A stretch of DNA of 64,000 nt, from positions 62,001 through 126,000 of the forward strand of contig CAYSFD010000057.1 in assembly GCA_964430565.1 (NCBI GenBank), read 5' to 3'. Source of the stretch: VBDM01 sp964430565. Lineage in GTDB: Bacteria > Pseudomonadota > Gammaproteobacteria > Burkholderiales > SG8-39. Each line of letters begins with the position of its first letter. The stretch's first letter is position 1. Shown piece after piece: positions 8,850 through 16,098 of this stretch. Made by a program: the position numbers and the translations under genes. A model generated the notes under the pieces. The model was not told the DNA's origin, did not search any database, and worked only from the letters and a program-made list of their open reading frames with translations.

Positions 8850-9878
8850 ATGCGCACCTCTTTGCTGTTTCGACTGAAAATATCGCTCTTGCTGGCCGCC
8901 GCGGCGGCACTCGGATTCTGCGCCTGGATGCTCGCGTTTGCTCTCTCACCGGTCGAACTTGCTTCGCCCGCTGTGGAATTCTCAATCCGCCCAGGCAGCA
9001 CGCTGCGCGGGGCAACGCGCCAGATCATCGCAGCGGGCGTGCCTGTTCCGGACTGGAAGTTCAACCTGCTCGCGCGAGCCTACGGAGCGAGCGCTAGTCT
9101 CAAGGCGGGGAGCTATCAGGTCTCGGCGGGGGTGACGCCGATGCTCTTGATTCGCAAGGTGACGCGCGGCGAATATGCTCAGACCGAGATCCTGTTCGTC
9201 GAGGGGTGGACTTTTCGCCAGATGCGGGACGCCATGGATGCGCATCCCGACCTGAAACACGATTCGGCCAAGCTCTCCGATGCGGAGGTGATGGCGAGGC
9301 TCGGGGCCGCAGACGTGTTTCCGGAGGGAATGTTCTTTCCCGACACCTACGTGTTCGCCAAAGGCTCGAGCGACATCGCGGTGCTCGCGCACGCTTACGG
9401 CGCCATGCAAAAACAGCTCCAGAGGGCCTGGGCGCAGCGCGCACCTGAAGTTCCCATGGCGGATCCGTACCAGGCGCTGATTCTTGCGTCGATCGTGGAG
9501 AAGGAAACGGGCCGTGAAAGCGACCGAGCTCTGATCGCCGGCGTTTTCGCCAATCGCCTGCGTCTCGGGATGAAGCTGCAGACCGATCCGACCGTGATCT
9601 ACGGATTGGGCGAGAAATTCGACGGCAACCTGCGCAAGAGAGATCTCGTTACCGACACGCCTTTCAACACCTATACGCGGCTCGGTTTGCCCCCGCATCC
9701 GATCGCGATGCCGGGACTCGCCTCGATAGACACGGTAATGCACCCGGCAACGACCGATGCCTTGTACTTCGTGTCGCGAGGCGATGGCACGAGCGAATTC
9801 TCGCGCACGCTCATCGAGCACAATCGCGCGGTCGCCAAGTACCAGATGCCCGGCGCACGCAGGCGCTCGAAACCATGA
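8850..9878 (+). CDS. mltG: Endolytic murein transglycosylase MltG
   Basis: 342 residues, YceG/MltG family. It cuts nascent peptidoglycan glycan strands in the periplasm and is thought to end their elongation. One N-terminal membrane segment (residues ~8-30) anchors it. The catalytic Glu lies at about residue 217 in ASIVEKETG; FANRL and LQTDPTVIYG are further family motifs. The last four bases overlap the start of tmk (ATGA), and the order mltG-tmk-holB-tatD is a conserved proteobacterial operon. Confidence 0.95.
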   Translation: MRTSLLFRLKISLLLAAAAALGFCAWMLAFALSPVELASPAVEFSIRPGSTLRGATRQIIAAGVPVPDWKFNLLARAYGASASLKAGSYQVSAGVTPMLLIRKVTRGEYAQTEILFVEGWTFRQMRDAMDAHPDLKHDSAKLSDAEVMARLGAADVFPEGMFFPDTYVFAKGSSDIAVLAHAYGAMQKQLQRAWAQRAPEVPMADPYQALILASIVEKETGRESDRALIAGVFANRLRLGMKLQTDPTVIYGLGEKFDGNLRKRDLVTDTPFNTYTRLGLPPHPIAMPGLASIDTVMHPATTDALYFVSRGDGTSEFSRTLIEHNRAVAKYQMPGARRRSKP

Positions 9879-10483
9879 GCCGGGGCAAGTTCATTACTCT
9901 GGAAGGTATCGATGGCGCCGGCAAGAGCACGCATATCGCCGGCATCGCAGATTTCCTGCGCGGACGCGGCAAGGACATCGTGGTCACGCGCGAGCCCGGC
10001 GGCACGCCGCTCGGCGAGAAACTGCGCTCGCTACTCCTTTCGCAGCCGATGCACATCGAGACCGAGACTCTGTTGATGTTTGCCGCACGCCGAGAGCACA
10101 TCGCGCAGGTCATCACACCGGCGCTTGCCGCGGGCCGCTGGGTGCTCTCGGACCGCTTTACCGATGCCACCTACGCCTACCAGGGCGCGGGCAGGGGAAT
10201 GGCGGCAGACAAGATCGGTGCGCTCGAACGCTGGGTTCAGGAAGGCCTTCAGCCGGACCTCACTCTGGTTTTCGACGTTCCGGTGGAAACTGCACAGCGC
10301 CGATTGACAAAAGGACCGGCGGATCGCTTCGAGCGCGAAGGGCCTGAATTTTTCGAGCGGATTCGCGCCGGGTATCTCGAGCGCGCTGCGGCGGACCGAT
10401 CCCGAGTCCGCGTAATCGACAGCAGAAAACCGCTCGATGAAGTCAAGAAAGAAGTTGAGAAGATTATTTCCAATATTTGTTGA
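9875..10483 (+). CDS. tmk: Thymidylate kinase
   Basis: 202 residues. Phosphorylates dTMP to dTDP with ATP for DNA synthesis. The P-loop EGIDGAGKST lies at residues 10-19, followed by REPGGTPLGE (dTMP site) and the DRFTDATYAYQG segment (DRY-type motif). Starts inside the mltG stop and ends six bases before holB. Length and motifs are normal for the family. Confidence 0.97.
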   Translation: MSRGKFITLEGIDGAGKSTHIAGIADFLRGRGKDIVVTREPGGTPLGEKLRSLLLSQPMHIETETLLMFAARREHIAQVITPALAAGRWVLSDRFTDATYAYQGAGRGMAADKIGALERWVQEGLQPDLTLVFDVPVETAQRRLTKGPADRFEREGPEFFERIRAGYLERAAADRSRVRVIDSRKPLDEVKKEVEKIISNIC

Positions 10484-10488
10484 TTGAT

Positions 10489-11481
10489 ATGTTCGCTTGG
10501 CAGGAGTCTGCTTGGAAAGCCTGGGGCCACATGCGGGGGCGGCTGCCTCACGCGGTCCTGATCCAGGCCGCTGAGGGCTTGGGGGAATTTGAATTTACGC
10601 ATGGGGTCGCGCAGTCGCTCCTCTGCGAAAAACCGGCTCCCGACGGCCGCGCCTGCGGTGCCTGCCCGGCGTGCCTCTGGTTTTCCCAAGGCAACCATCC
10701 GGACTTCAGGCTGCTCGTGCCGGAGAGCCTGGCACCGGAGTCGCGCGAGGAGGGCACTGGGCCCGCAAAGAAGGAAAAGCGCAGCGAGCAGATCCGCATT
10801 GAGCAGGTCCGGGAGCTCGCCGATTTCCTTTCGGTAGGAACGCATCGCGCTGGCCTGCGCGTGATCCTCGTCTATCCGGCCGAAGCGATGAACGCCAATA
10901 CGCAAAACGCCCTGCTCAAGAGCCTGGAGGAGCCGCCGCCCGCGACAGTGTTTCTCCTGGCCACGACGCGGCCGGATGCCTTGCTCGCCACCGTGCGCAG
11001 CCGCTGTCTGAAATTCACGCTGCCGTTCCCAGAGGCCGCTGAGGTTCTGCGCTGGCTCAAGGAGGAGGGCGTCAGGCAGCCCGAGGCGGCGCTGGCGGGC
11101 GCGGGAGGGGCGCCGCTGGCCGCCCTCAAGGCTGCGGAAACCGAAGCCGATCGGTTGCGTTTCATAGAAGGCCTGCAGACTCCTGGATTCGACCCGATCG
11201 CCTTGGCCGAAACCGTACAGCGGGTACCCCTGTGGGACCTGGTCGGGTGGCTGCAGCGCTGGAGCTACGATCTGCTCCTTGCGCGGGTCGCAGGACGGAT
11301 TCGATATCACGGGGATCGTGAAAGGGTGATCGCCGAGACCTCGAGTCGTTGCGACGCCGTCGCAATCGCGGGCTACCTTCGGCAGCTGGCGGGCGCTCGG
11401 GCGCTCGCCCGGCACCCGCTCAACGCGAAACTATTCGTCGAAGATCTGCTTCTCGGTTATCAGCGCCTGATCAGATCATGA
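10489..11481 (+). CDS. holB: DNA polymerase III subunit delta'
   Basis: About 330 residues, a clamp-loader subunit. The AAA+ core has the Cys-rich zinc module (Cys at CEKPAPDGRACGACPAC) and the SRC motif in TVRSRCLKF that contacts ATP in the neighbouring subunit. The canonical P-loop is absent, as expected for delta'. I choose ATG 10489 (MFAWQESAW); a TTG at 10477 in frame overlaps tmk. The stop overlaps the start of tatD. A pilZ gene, often placed between holB and tatD in relatives, is missing. Confidence 0.93.
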   Translation: MFAWQESAWKAWGHMRGRLPHAVLIQAAEGLGEFEFTHGVAQSLLCEKPAPDGRACGACPACLWFSQGNHPDFRLLVPESLAPESREEGTGPAKKEKRSEQIRIEQVRELADFLSVGTHRAGLRVILVYPAEAMNANTQNALLKSLEEPPPATVFLLATTRPDALLATVRSRCLKFTLPFPEAAEVLRWLKEEGVRQPEAALAGAGGAPLAALKAAETEADRLRFIEGLQTPGFDPIALAETVQRVPLWDLVGWLQRWSYDLLLARVAGRIRYHGDRERVIAETSSRCDAVAIAGYLRQLAGARALARHPLNAKLFVEDLLLGYQRLIRS

Positions 11482-12287
11482 ATGCCGTATTGCCCGGGGT
11501 CCAAGCCTTTCCCGGGCTGGTCGATTCGCACTGCCATCTCGATTTTCCCGATTTCGACGGGAAAATGGCCGAGGTGCGCGAGGAAATGCGCGCGAACGGC
11601 GTGACCCACGCGCTGTGCATCAGCGTGAATCTCGGGGATTTTCCCAAGGTGCTGAAGCTCGCTGAAACGCACGATAATTTTTTCGCGACCGTCGGCGTGC
11701 ATCCAGACCATGAGGAACGATCCGCTGTGGACTCCGCGCGGCTCGTAGAGCTTGCGCAGCACCCACGCGTACTCGCAATCGGCGAGACGGGCCTGGACTA
11801 CTACCGGGTGAGCGGCGATCTCGAGTGGCAGCGCGAGCGCTTCCGAGCCCATATCCGTGCTGCACGCAGCTGCGGCAAGCCCCTCGTCATCCATACCCGC
11901 GAAGCGGCGGCGGACACGCTGCGTATCATGCGCGAAGAGGGCGCGGCCGAAGTAGGGGGCGTGATGCACTGCTTCACCGAAACGCGGGAAGTCGCTGAAG
12001 CAGCGGTTGATCTGGGGTTTCACATCTCGTTCTCGGGCATCGTGACCTTCAAGAACGCCGCACTTCTGAAGGAGGTGGCGCGGAAGGTGCCTCTGGAGCG
12101 TTTACTGGTGGAAACCGATTCGCCCTACCTCGCTCCCGTCCCTCACAGGGGCAAGACCAACCGGCCCGCCCTCGTTCGGCACGTGGCAGAGGAGGTCGCC
12201 CGCCTCCGTGAAATGCCGTTGGATGTACTGGCGGCGGCAACAACAGGCAATTTCTTTGGTCTCTTCAAGGCGGCAAAGCGGAGTTAG
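11478..12287 (+). CDS. tatD: TatD family metal-dependent hydrolase (deoxyribonuclease)
   Basis: 269 residues. TIM-barrel metallohydrolase of the TatD/YcfH group with 3'-5' DNase activity in known members. Metal ligands are visible in DSHCHLDF, GETGLDYYR, VIHTREA and ETDSPYLAP. The start is the ATG in ATGA overlapping the holB stop at 11478-11481; the frame is open further upstream within holB, but homology begins here. Last gene of the mltG operon. Confidence 0.93.
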   Translation: MNAVLPGVQAFPGLVDSHCHLDFPDFDGKMAEVREEMRANGVTHALCISVNLGDFPKVLKLAETHDNFFATVGVHPDHEERSAVDSARLVELAQHPRVLAIGETGLDYYRVSGDLEWQRERFRAHIRAARSCGKPLVIHTREAAADTLRIMREEGAAEVGGVMHCFTETREVAEAAVDLGFHISFSGIVTFKNAALLKEVARKVPLERLLVETDSPYLAPVPHRGKTNRPALVRHVAEEVARLREMPLDVLAAATTGNFFGLFKAAKRS

Positions 12288-12406
12288 AAGTTACCTGAGG
12301 CAGAGGTGATAACGTCATATTTCCACAGAGAAGGTCCTTGCGTAAGGTGTCGTATAAGTTATTTGACATAATACACATATGCAACAATACGCCTGTGTCA
12401 GGCGAG
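12288..12406 (-). terminator. tatD-TPR convergent gap with possible terminator
   Basis: This AT-richer gap separates two converging genes. On the minus strand a small hairpin CGCCTG-ACA-CAGGCG (12390-12404) is followed by TATTGTTGC, a weak U-rich tail, and could end the TPR transcript. The plus strand has TTGACA followed by TAATACACATATG, promoter-like but with no gene downstream on that strand. Nothing else is seen. Confidence 0.35.
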
Positions 12407-13087
12407 CTACTTCTTCGCAGATGGAGATCGCCCTCTGAGTGCTTCAGCCAGCTTCGGGTCGAGTTTTTCCAACTGATCCAGGGCCGCCTTAGCCTCTTCG
12501 AGCTCCCCAATCCTGATAGAAACGGCGCCCAGTTCAAACCAGCCACGAGCGAACTCGGGCTCAAGGCGCACGGCCTCGCGGTACCCCTTCATTGCCTGGT
12601 CCAGCCGACCCGCATCCCGGTAGGCTTCGCCGAGCAGGAAAAAGGTGATGTGGGAGCTGCGGCCGACGGTGCTGGCTCGCTCCAGGGTCTGCGCGGCGCG
12701 GCCCGGTTGCTTGGCAAGCCGCTGAGACTCCCCGAGCAGGTTCCAGGCGCCGATGTCCTCGGGATTGCGCTGGGTGACGGGCGAAAGCATCAAGATGGCC
12801 TGCGCATAGTCGCCCCTGCGCAGCCATGCGTAACCGGCTATGACCCCCCAGTCAGAATTTGCCGGGTCGCTCCGCTGCCGCTCTTCGGCATAGCGGACCA
12901 GTCCGGCCCAGTCCCGCTTGCGGTTCAGGTCGGCAATTCGCTCCCGATCCACAAAAATATCTCCACGCCCGACGAGGGCGACCGCAGGGAGCGGATCGAT
13001 CGGAGGTCCAAGCTCCTCCGGCTGGCTGGCGCATCCGGAAAGCGAAATACAAGCCGCGAAGGCCGCGATGAGCGTCCTGGAGCGGAG
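12407..13087 (-). CDS. TPR-repeat lipoprotein, start codon uncertain
   Basis: The only canonical start in frame is GTG at 12952, giving 181 residues of tandem tetratricopeptide repeats (for example AWNLLGESQRLAKQ, TFFLLGEAYRDAGR, GWFELGAVSIRIGE). The frame, however, continues upstream without a stop and encodes LRSRTLIAAFAACISLSGC, an ideal lipoprotein signal with the lipobox Cys at codon 13033-13031. No ATG, GTG or TTG exists between the upstream stop and this signal. The coordinates given start at the CTC codon where the signal would begin; ACG at 13075 or ATC at 13069 are alternatives, the latter following AGGA. It lies directly after the DUF3460 stop. Predicted periplasmic scaffold protein; role unknown. 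Confidence 0.7.
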   Translation of the reverse strand, partial: LRSRTLIAAFAACISLSGCASQPEELGPPIDPLPAVALVGRGDIFVDRERIADLNRKRDWAGLVRYAEERQRSDPANSDWGVIAGYAWLRRGDYAQAILMLSPVTQRNPEDIGAWNLLGESQRLAKQPGRAAQTLERASTVGRSSHITFFLLGEAYRDAGRLDQAMKGYREAVRLEPEFARGWFELGAVSIRIGELEEAKAALDQLEKLDPKLAEALRGRSPSAKK

Positions 13088-13088
13088 G

Positions 13089-13280
13089 TCAGACTTTGTT
13101 CTGATAGACGTAGGCTTGCTGCTTGACCTTCGATTCCCCGGCGCGCTTCAGTGCGTCGGGGTCGAGTTTCTTGTCCCACCACAGGGCCCGCCCTCTTTTC
13201 TGCTCCTGGACGATGTGCGGCTTTTCCTGGAGCAGCTCGCGGATCATGCGGGTGAGGTCGGATTCGTAGGGTTGCGCCAT
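13089..13280 (-). CDS. DUF3460 family protein
   Basis: 63 residues, MAQPYESDLTRMIRELL at the start and RGRALWWDKKLDPD in the middle, matching the small betaproteobacterial DUF3460 family. No membrane segment or signal is seen; the sequence is highly charged. The start at 13280 is the usual MxxPYESD N-terminus. It is divergent from lexA and shares the 117-base region holding the LexA box, so it may respond to SOS induction. Function unknown. Confidence 0.8.
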   Translation of the reverse strand: MAQPYESDLTRMIRELLQEKPHIVQEQKRGRALWWDKKLDPDALKRAGESKVKQQAYVYQNKV

Positions 13281-13368
13281 GGTCGAAAAATCCAGTCTGG
13301 TGCGAATTATACGCTCGCGCGGACCGTTGGGCGCCTGAGGGCAAGCCTTCTTGCCAAACGGGCATGGA

Positions 13369-13384
13369 CTGTATATAAATACAG
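13369..13384. promoter_or_regulatory. LexA box (SOS operator)
   Basis: CTGTATATAAATACAG is an exact match to the proteobacterial SOS box CTGT-N8-ACAG. It ends 13 bases before the lexA start, overlapping where the promoter should lie, which is the classical layout for autorepression. No further SOS box was seen before imuA, imuB or dnaE2, so the four genes are likely controlled together from here. Confidence 0.95.
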
Positions 13385-13397
13385 ACATGGAGGCCCC

Positions 13398-13997
13398 ATG
13401 ACCGAAGAGCTTACCCCCACGCAACAGAAAATTCTCAACTTTGTCCGCAAGACCATCCAAAAGACCGGTTTTCCGCCCACCCGCACGGAAATCTCCGAGG
13501 CATTCGGCTACAGCTCAGCCAATGCCGCCCAGGAGCATCTGCGCACTCTGGAGAGAAAAGGCGCGATCGAGCTGACCCCGAGCGCCTCGCGCGGCATCCG
13601 CCTTTCCGATGGCTTGGGACTGCCGTTGATCGGCCGCGTCGCCGCAGGCAGCCCCATCCTCGCAGAAGAGCATATCGAGCGGCGCTGCCAGGTCGATCCC
13701 GCCCTGTTCCAGCCGCGCGCCGACTACTTGCTGAAAGTCCGCGGCATGAGCATGCGCGATGCCGGAATTCTCGATGGCGATCTGCTCGCAGTGCACCGCA
13801 CACGCGAGGCGCGCTCGGGCCAGATCGTGGTGGCACGGGTGCATGACGAGGTCACGGTAAAGCGCCTGCGCCGCCGCGGCAACGCGGTCGAATTGCTTCC
13901 GGAGAATCCCGAGTTCAAGACTATCGTCGTGGATCTGCGCGAAGATGATTTCGCCATCGAAGGTCTCGGCGTCGGTGTGATCCGCCAGCCTCTTTGA
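13398..13997 (+). CDS. lexA: LexA repressor
   Basis: 199 residues. The N-terminal winged helix (residues 1-65) contains TPTQQKILNFV and PPTRTEISEAFGY. The C-terminal S24 peptidase domain has the self-cleavage Ala-Gly bond in GRVAAGSPIL, the catalytic Ser in RGMSMRDAGI and the catalytic Lys in VTVKRLRRRG. RecA-stimulated self-cleavage releases the SOS regulon. Start ATG 13398 gives the usual N-terminus; the frame is open upstream but crosses the operator. First gene of the SOS operon lexA-imuA-imuB-dnaE2. Confidence 0.97.
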   Translation: MTEELTPTQQKILNFVRKTIQKTGFPPTRTEISEAFGYSSANAAQEHLRTLERKGAIELTPSASRGIRLSDGLGLPLIGRVAAGSPILAEEHIERRCQVDPALFQPRADYLLKVRGMSMRDAGILDGDLLAVHRTREARSGQIVVARVHDEVTVKRLRRRGNAVELLPENPEFKTIVVDLREDDFAIEGLGVGVIRQPL

Positions 13998-14024
13998 CGC
14001 TTGCTTTTTCGCAGACTGCTATCC

Positions 14025-14744
14025 ATGGCGGGCAGGCCTTTCTCTTTCGCCGCTCTGCTCGAGCGCCCCGACATCTGGCGCGGCGGCAGTTTGAGTCGGG
14101 CCGGCACGCCGACGGTTCCAAGCGAATTTCCCCGACTTGACGCCGAGCTTCCGGGCAGCGGCTGGCCTGCCGGCGCGCTGACCGAGATCCTGCCCGCGCA
14201 CGAAGGCATCGGCGAGATGCGCCTGCTCGGCCCCGCGCTCGCTGCGCTATCGAATCGGGGGCTGTGGCTCGCCTGGATCGCCCCGCCCCATCTTCCCTAC
14301 GCGCCGGCGCTCGCCGTGGCGGGAATTGATATCGGCAAGATTGTCATCGTGCGCACCGCCTCCGCGAAAGAAACGCTCTGGGCAACCGAACAGGTGCTCG
14401 CCTCGAACGCCTGCGGTGCGGTGCTCACTTGGCCGCGGTCGGTGAAGTACGCCGATTTGCGGCGGCTGCAAATCGCCGCCGAAGGCGGCCGGGCGCCGGC
14501 CTTCCTGTTCCGCTCCCCGGAGGCTGTCGGCGAGTCCTCCCCTGCTCCTCTCCGGATTGCACTCAGCACCGCGGCCGGTGGCCTTGAGGTACGCATTCTC
14601 AAGCGCCGCGGCGCCCCCCTCGCCCGCCCCATCCTGCTGCCGGCGATGCCACCTGCCGTGCGCGGTAAAAACCATTATGTGGATCGCTATTCGACTGCCG
14701 CAACTGCCGCTCGAGATTTTCCTCCGCGGCTCGTCCACGCCTGA
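14025..14744 (+). CDS. imuA: SOS mutagenesis protein ImuA
   Basis: About 239 residues, RecA/SulA-like translesion synthesis accessory protein. Typical features are PDIWRG near the N-terminus, LPGSGWPAGALTEIL and LWLAWIAPPHLPYAPAL. It is thought to regulate RecA and to link ImuB with DnaE2 during damage-induced mutagenesis. ATG 14025 is chosen; a TTG at 14001, four bases after the lexA stop, is possible. Its 3' end overlaps imuB by 68 bases, indicating tight coupling. Confidence 0.9.
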   Translation: MAGRPFSFAALLERPDIWRGGSLSRAGTPTVPSEFPRLDAELPGSGWPAGALTEILPAHEGIGEMRLLGPALAALSNRGLWLAWIAPPHLPYAPALAVAGIDIGKIVIVRTASAKETLWATEQVLASNACGAVLTWPRSVKYADLRRLQIAAEGGRAPAFLFRSPEAVGESSPAPLRIALSTAAGGLEVRILKRRGAPLARPILLPAMPPAVRGKNHYVDRYSTAATAARDFPPRLVHA

Positions 14745-16098
14745 GCCCTTCGCTGTCGAAGAGCGGCACCGCGTTTTCGCCTGCGACCGCAAGGCACTCG
14801 CGCGCGGCGTTCGCGCCGGCATGGCCGTTTCGGCGGCGCTCGCCTTAGCGCCCCGGCTGAGCGTTGCGCCGCGCGATCCTGCGGCGGAAACCGAGGCTTT
14901 GCTCGGCGTGGCCGGCTGGGCGGCGCAGTTTACGCCCGGCGTGGCGCTTGAGTTTCCCGATTGCGTATTGCTCGAAGTCTCGGGGAGCTTGAAGCTCTTC
15001 GGCGGCCTGGAGCCGCTCCTTGAACGCCTGCGCCGAGGGCTTAAGGAAATGGGGTGGAGCACGACGCTCGCCGTCGCTCCCACGCCGCGTGCGGCTTTCT
15101 GGCTTGCCCTCGCCGGAAAAGGGGAATTCATCGGCTCGACGGCCGAGATTGAGCCGGCCCTCGCCTCATTGCCCGTCGAGATCTTTTGCCGCAACGACGA
15201 AACACGGGCAGCGCTCGGGGCGATTGGCGTCCGCACGCTGGGCGAGCTGCGCGCGCTGCCGCGCGATGGCGTGGCGCGGCGCTTCGGACCGGGGCTGCTC
15301 GACGAGATCGATCGCGGGCTCGGGTGTCTTCCCGATCCGCGGATTTTTTTCGTTCCACCAACGCGGTTCAGAGCAGCGATCGAACTTCCAGCGGAAGTCA
15401 CCCAGGCCGAGGCGCTGCTCTTCGCCGCGAGGCGGCTGATCGTGCAACTCGCCGGGTTTCTCGCCGCGCGCTCGAGCGGCGTGCAGCGCTTTGTCCTCCG
15501 GCTCGGACATCGCGACAGGGCTGCTACCGAAATCACTATCGGCCTGGTCGCACCCTCCCGCGATGCCGAACACTTCACGGTGCTGCTGCGCGAGCGGCTT
15601 TCCGGTCTCGCAATCGCCGAACCGGTACGCGAGGTCATTTTGCAAGCCGATGACCTGGTACCGCTTTCCGGCCGCAACCTTGGGTTGCTGATCGAGCAAG
15701 GCAAACCGCCCGGCCGATGGGAATCACTGGTCGAACGGCTGCGCGCACGGCTCGGCGGCGCGGCGGTGTGCGGCATTGCCGGCCGAGCCGAGCATCGGCC
15801 GGAGCGCGCCGGCGTGGTTGCCGATCTTGAAGCAAAGCAAATGCAGATGGATTTCGGCGAGCGTCCCTTCTGGCTGCTCGATCGTCCACGGCCGCTTGCG
15901 GAAATCGACGCCGTGCCGCATCACGACGGGCGGCTTGAGCTGCTCGTCGGCCCGGAGCGCATCGAGTCGGGATGGTGGGACGGGGACGATGTCGCCCGTG
16001 ACTACTTCGTCGCCCGCATGCAGAACGAAGCGCTCGTGTGGATCTATCGCGAGCGCCGCGGCGAAGGGGGATGGTATTTGCACGGTGTATTCGCGTGA
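14677..16098 (+). CDS. imuB: ImuB, catalytically inactive Y-family polymerase homologue
   Basis: 473 residues of Y-family polymerase architecture. The N-terminus reads MWIAIRLPQLPLE, lacking the catalytic Asp found at this place in active Y-family enzymes (IDMDxF), as expected for ImuB. In known systems it binds the beta clamp and recruits DnaE2 and ImuA to lesions. The start at 14677 lies inside imuA; the frame is open upstream but homology begins here. Its stop overlaps the dnaE2 GTG start. Confidence 0.92.
   Translation: MWIAIRLPQLPLEIFLRGSSTPEPFAVEERHRVFACDRKALARGVRAGMAVSAALALAPRLSVAPRDPAAETEALLGVAGWAAQFTPGVALEFPDCVLLEVSGSLKLFGGLEPLLERLRRGLKEMGWSTTLAVAPTPRAAFWLALAGKGEFIGSTAEIEPALASLPVEIFCRNDETRAALGAIGVRTLGELRALPRDGVARRFGPGLLDEIDRGLGCLPDPRIFFVPPTRFRAAIELPAEVTQAEALLFAARRLIVQLAGFLAARSSGVQRFVLRLGHRDRAATEITIGLVAPSRDAEHFTVLLRERLSGLAIAEPVREVILQADDLVPLSGRNLGLLIEQGKPPGRWESLVERLRARLGGAAVCGIAGRAEHRPERAGVVADLEAKQMQMDFGERPFWLLDRPRPLAEIDAVPHHDGRLELLVGPERIESGWWDGDDVARDYFVARMQNEALVWIYRERRGEGGWYLHGVFA

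Noticed and set aside
12852..13052. Separate small gene overlapping the TPR lipoprotein
   Set aside because: It is another frame over the lipoprotein signal region, with no signal or domain of its own.
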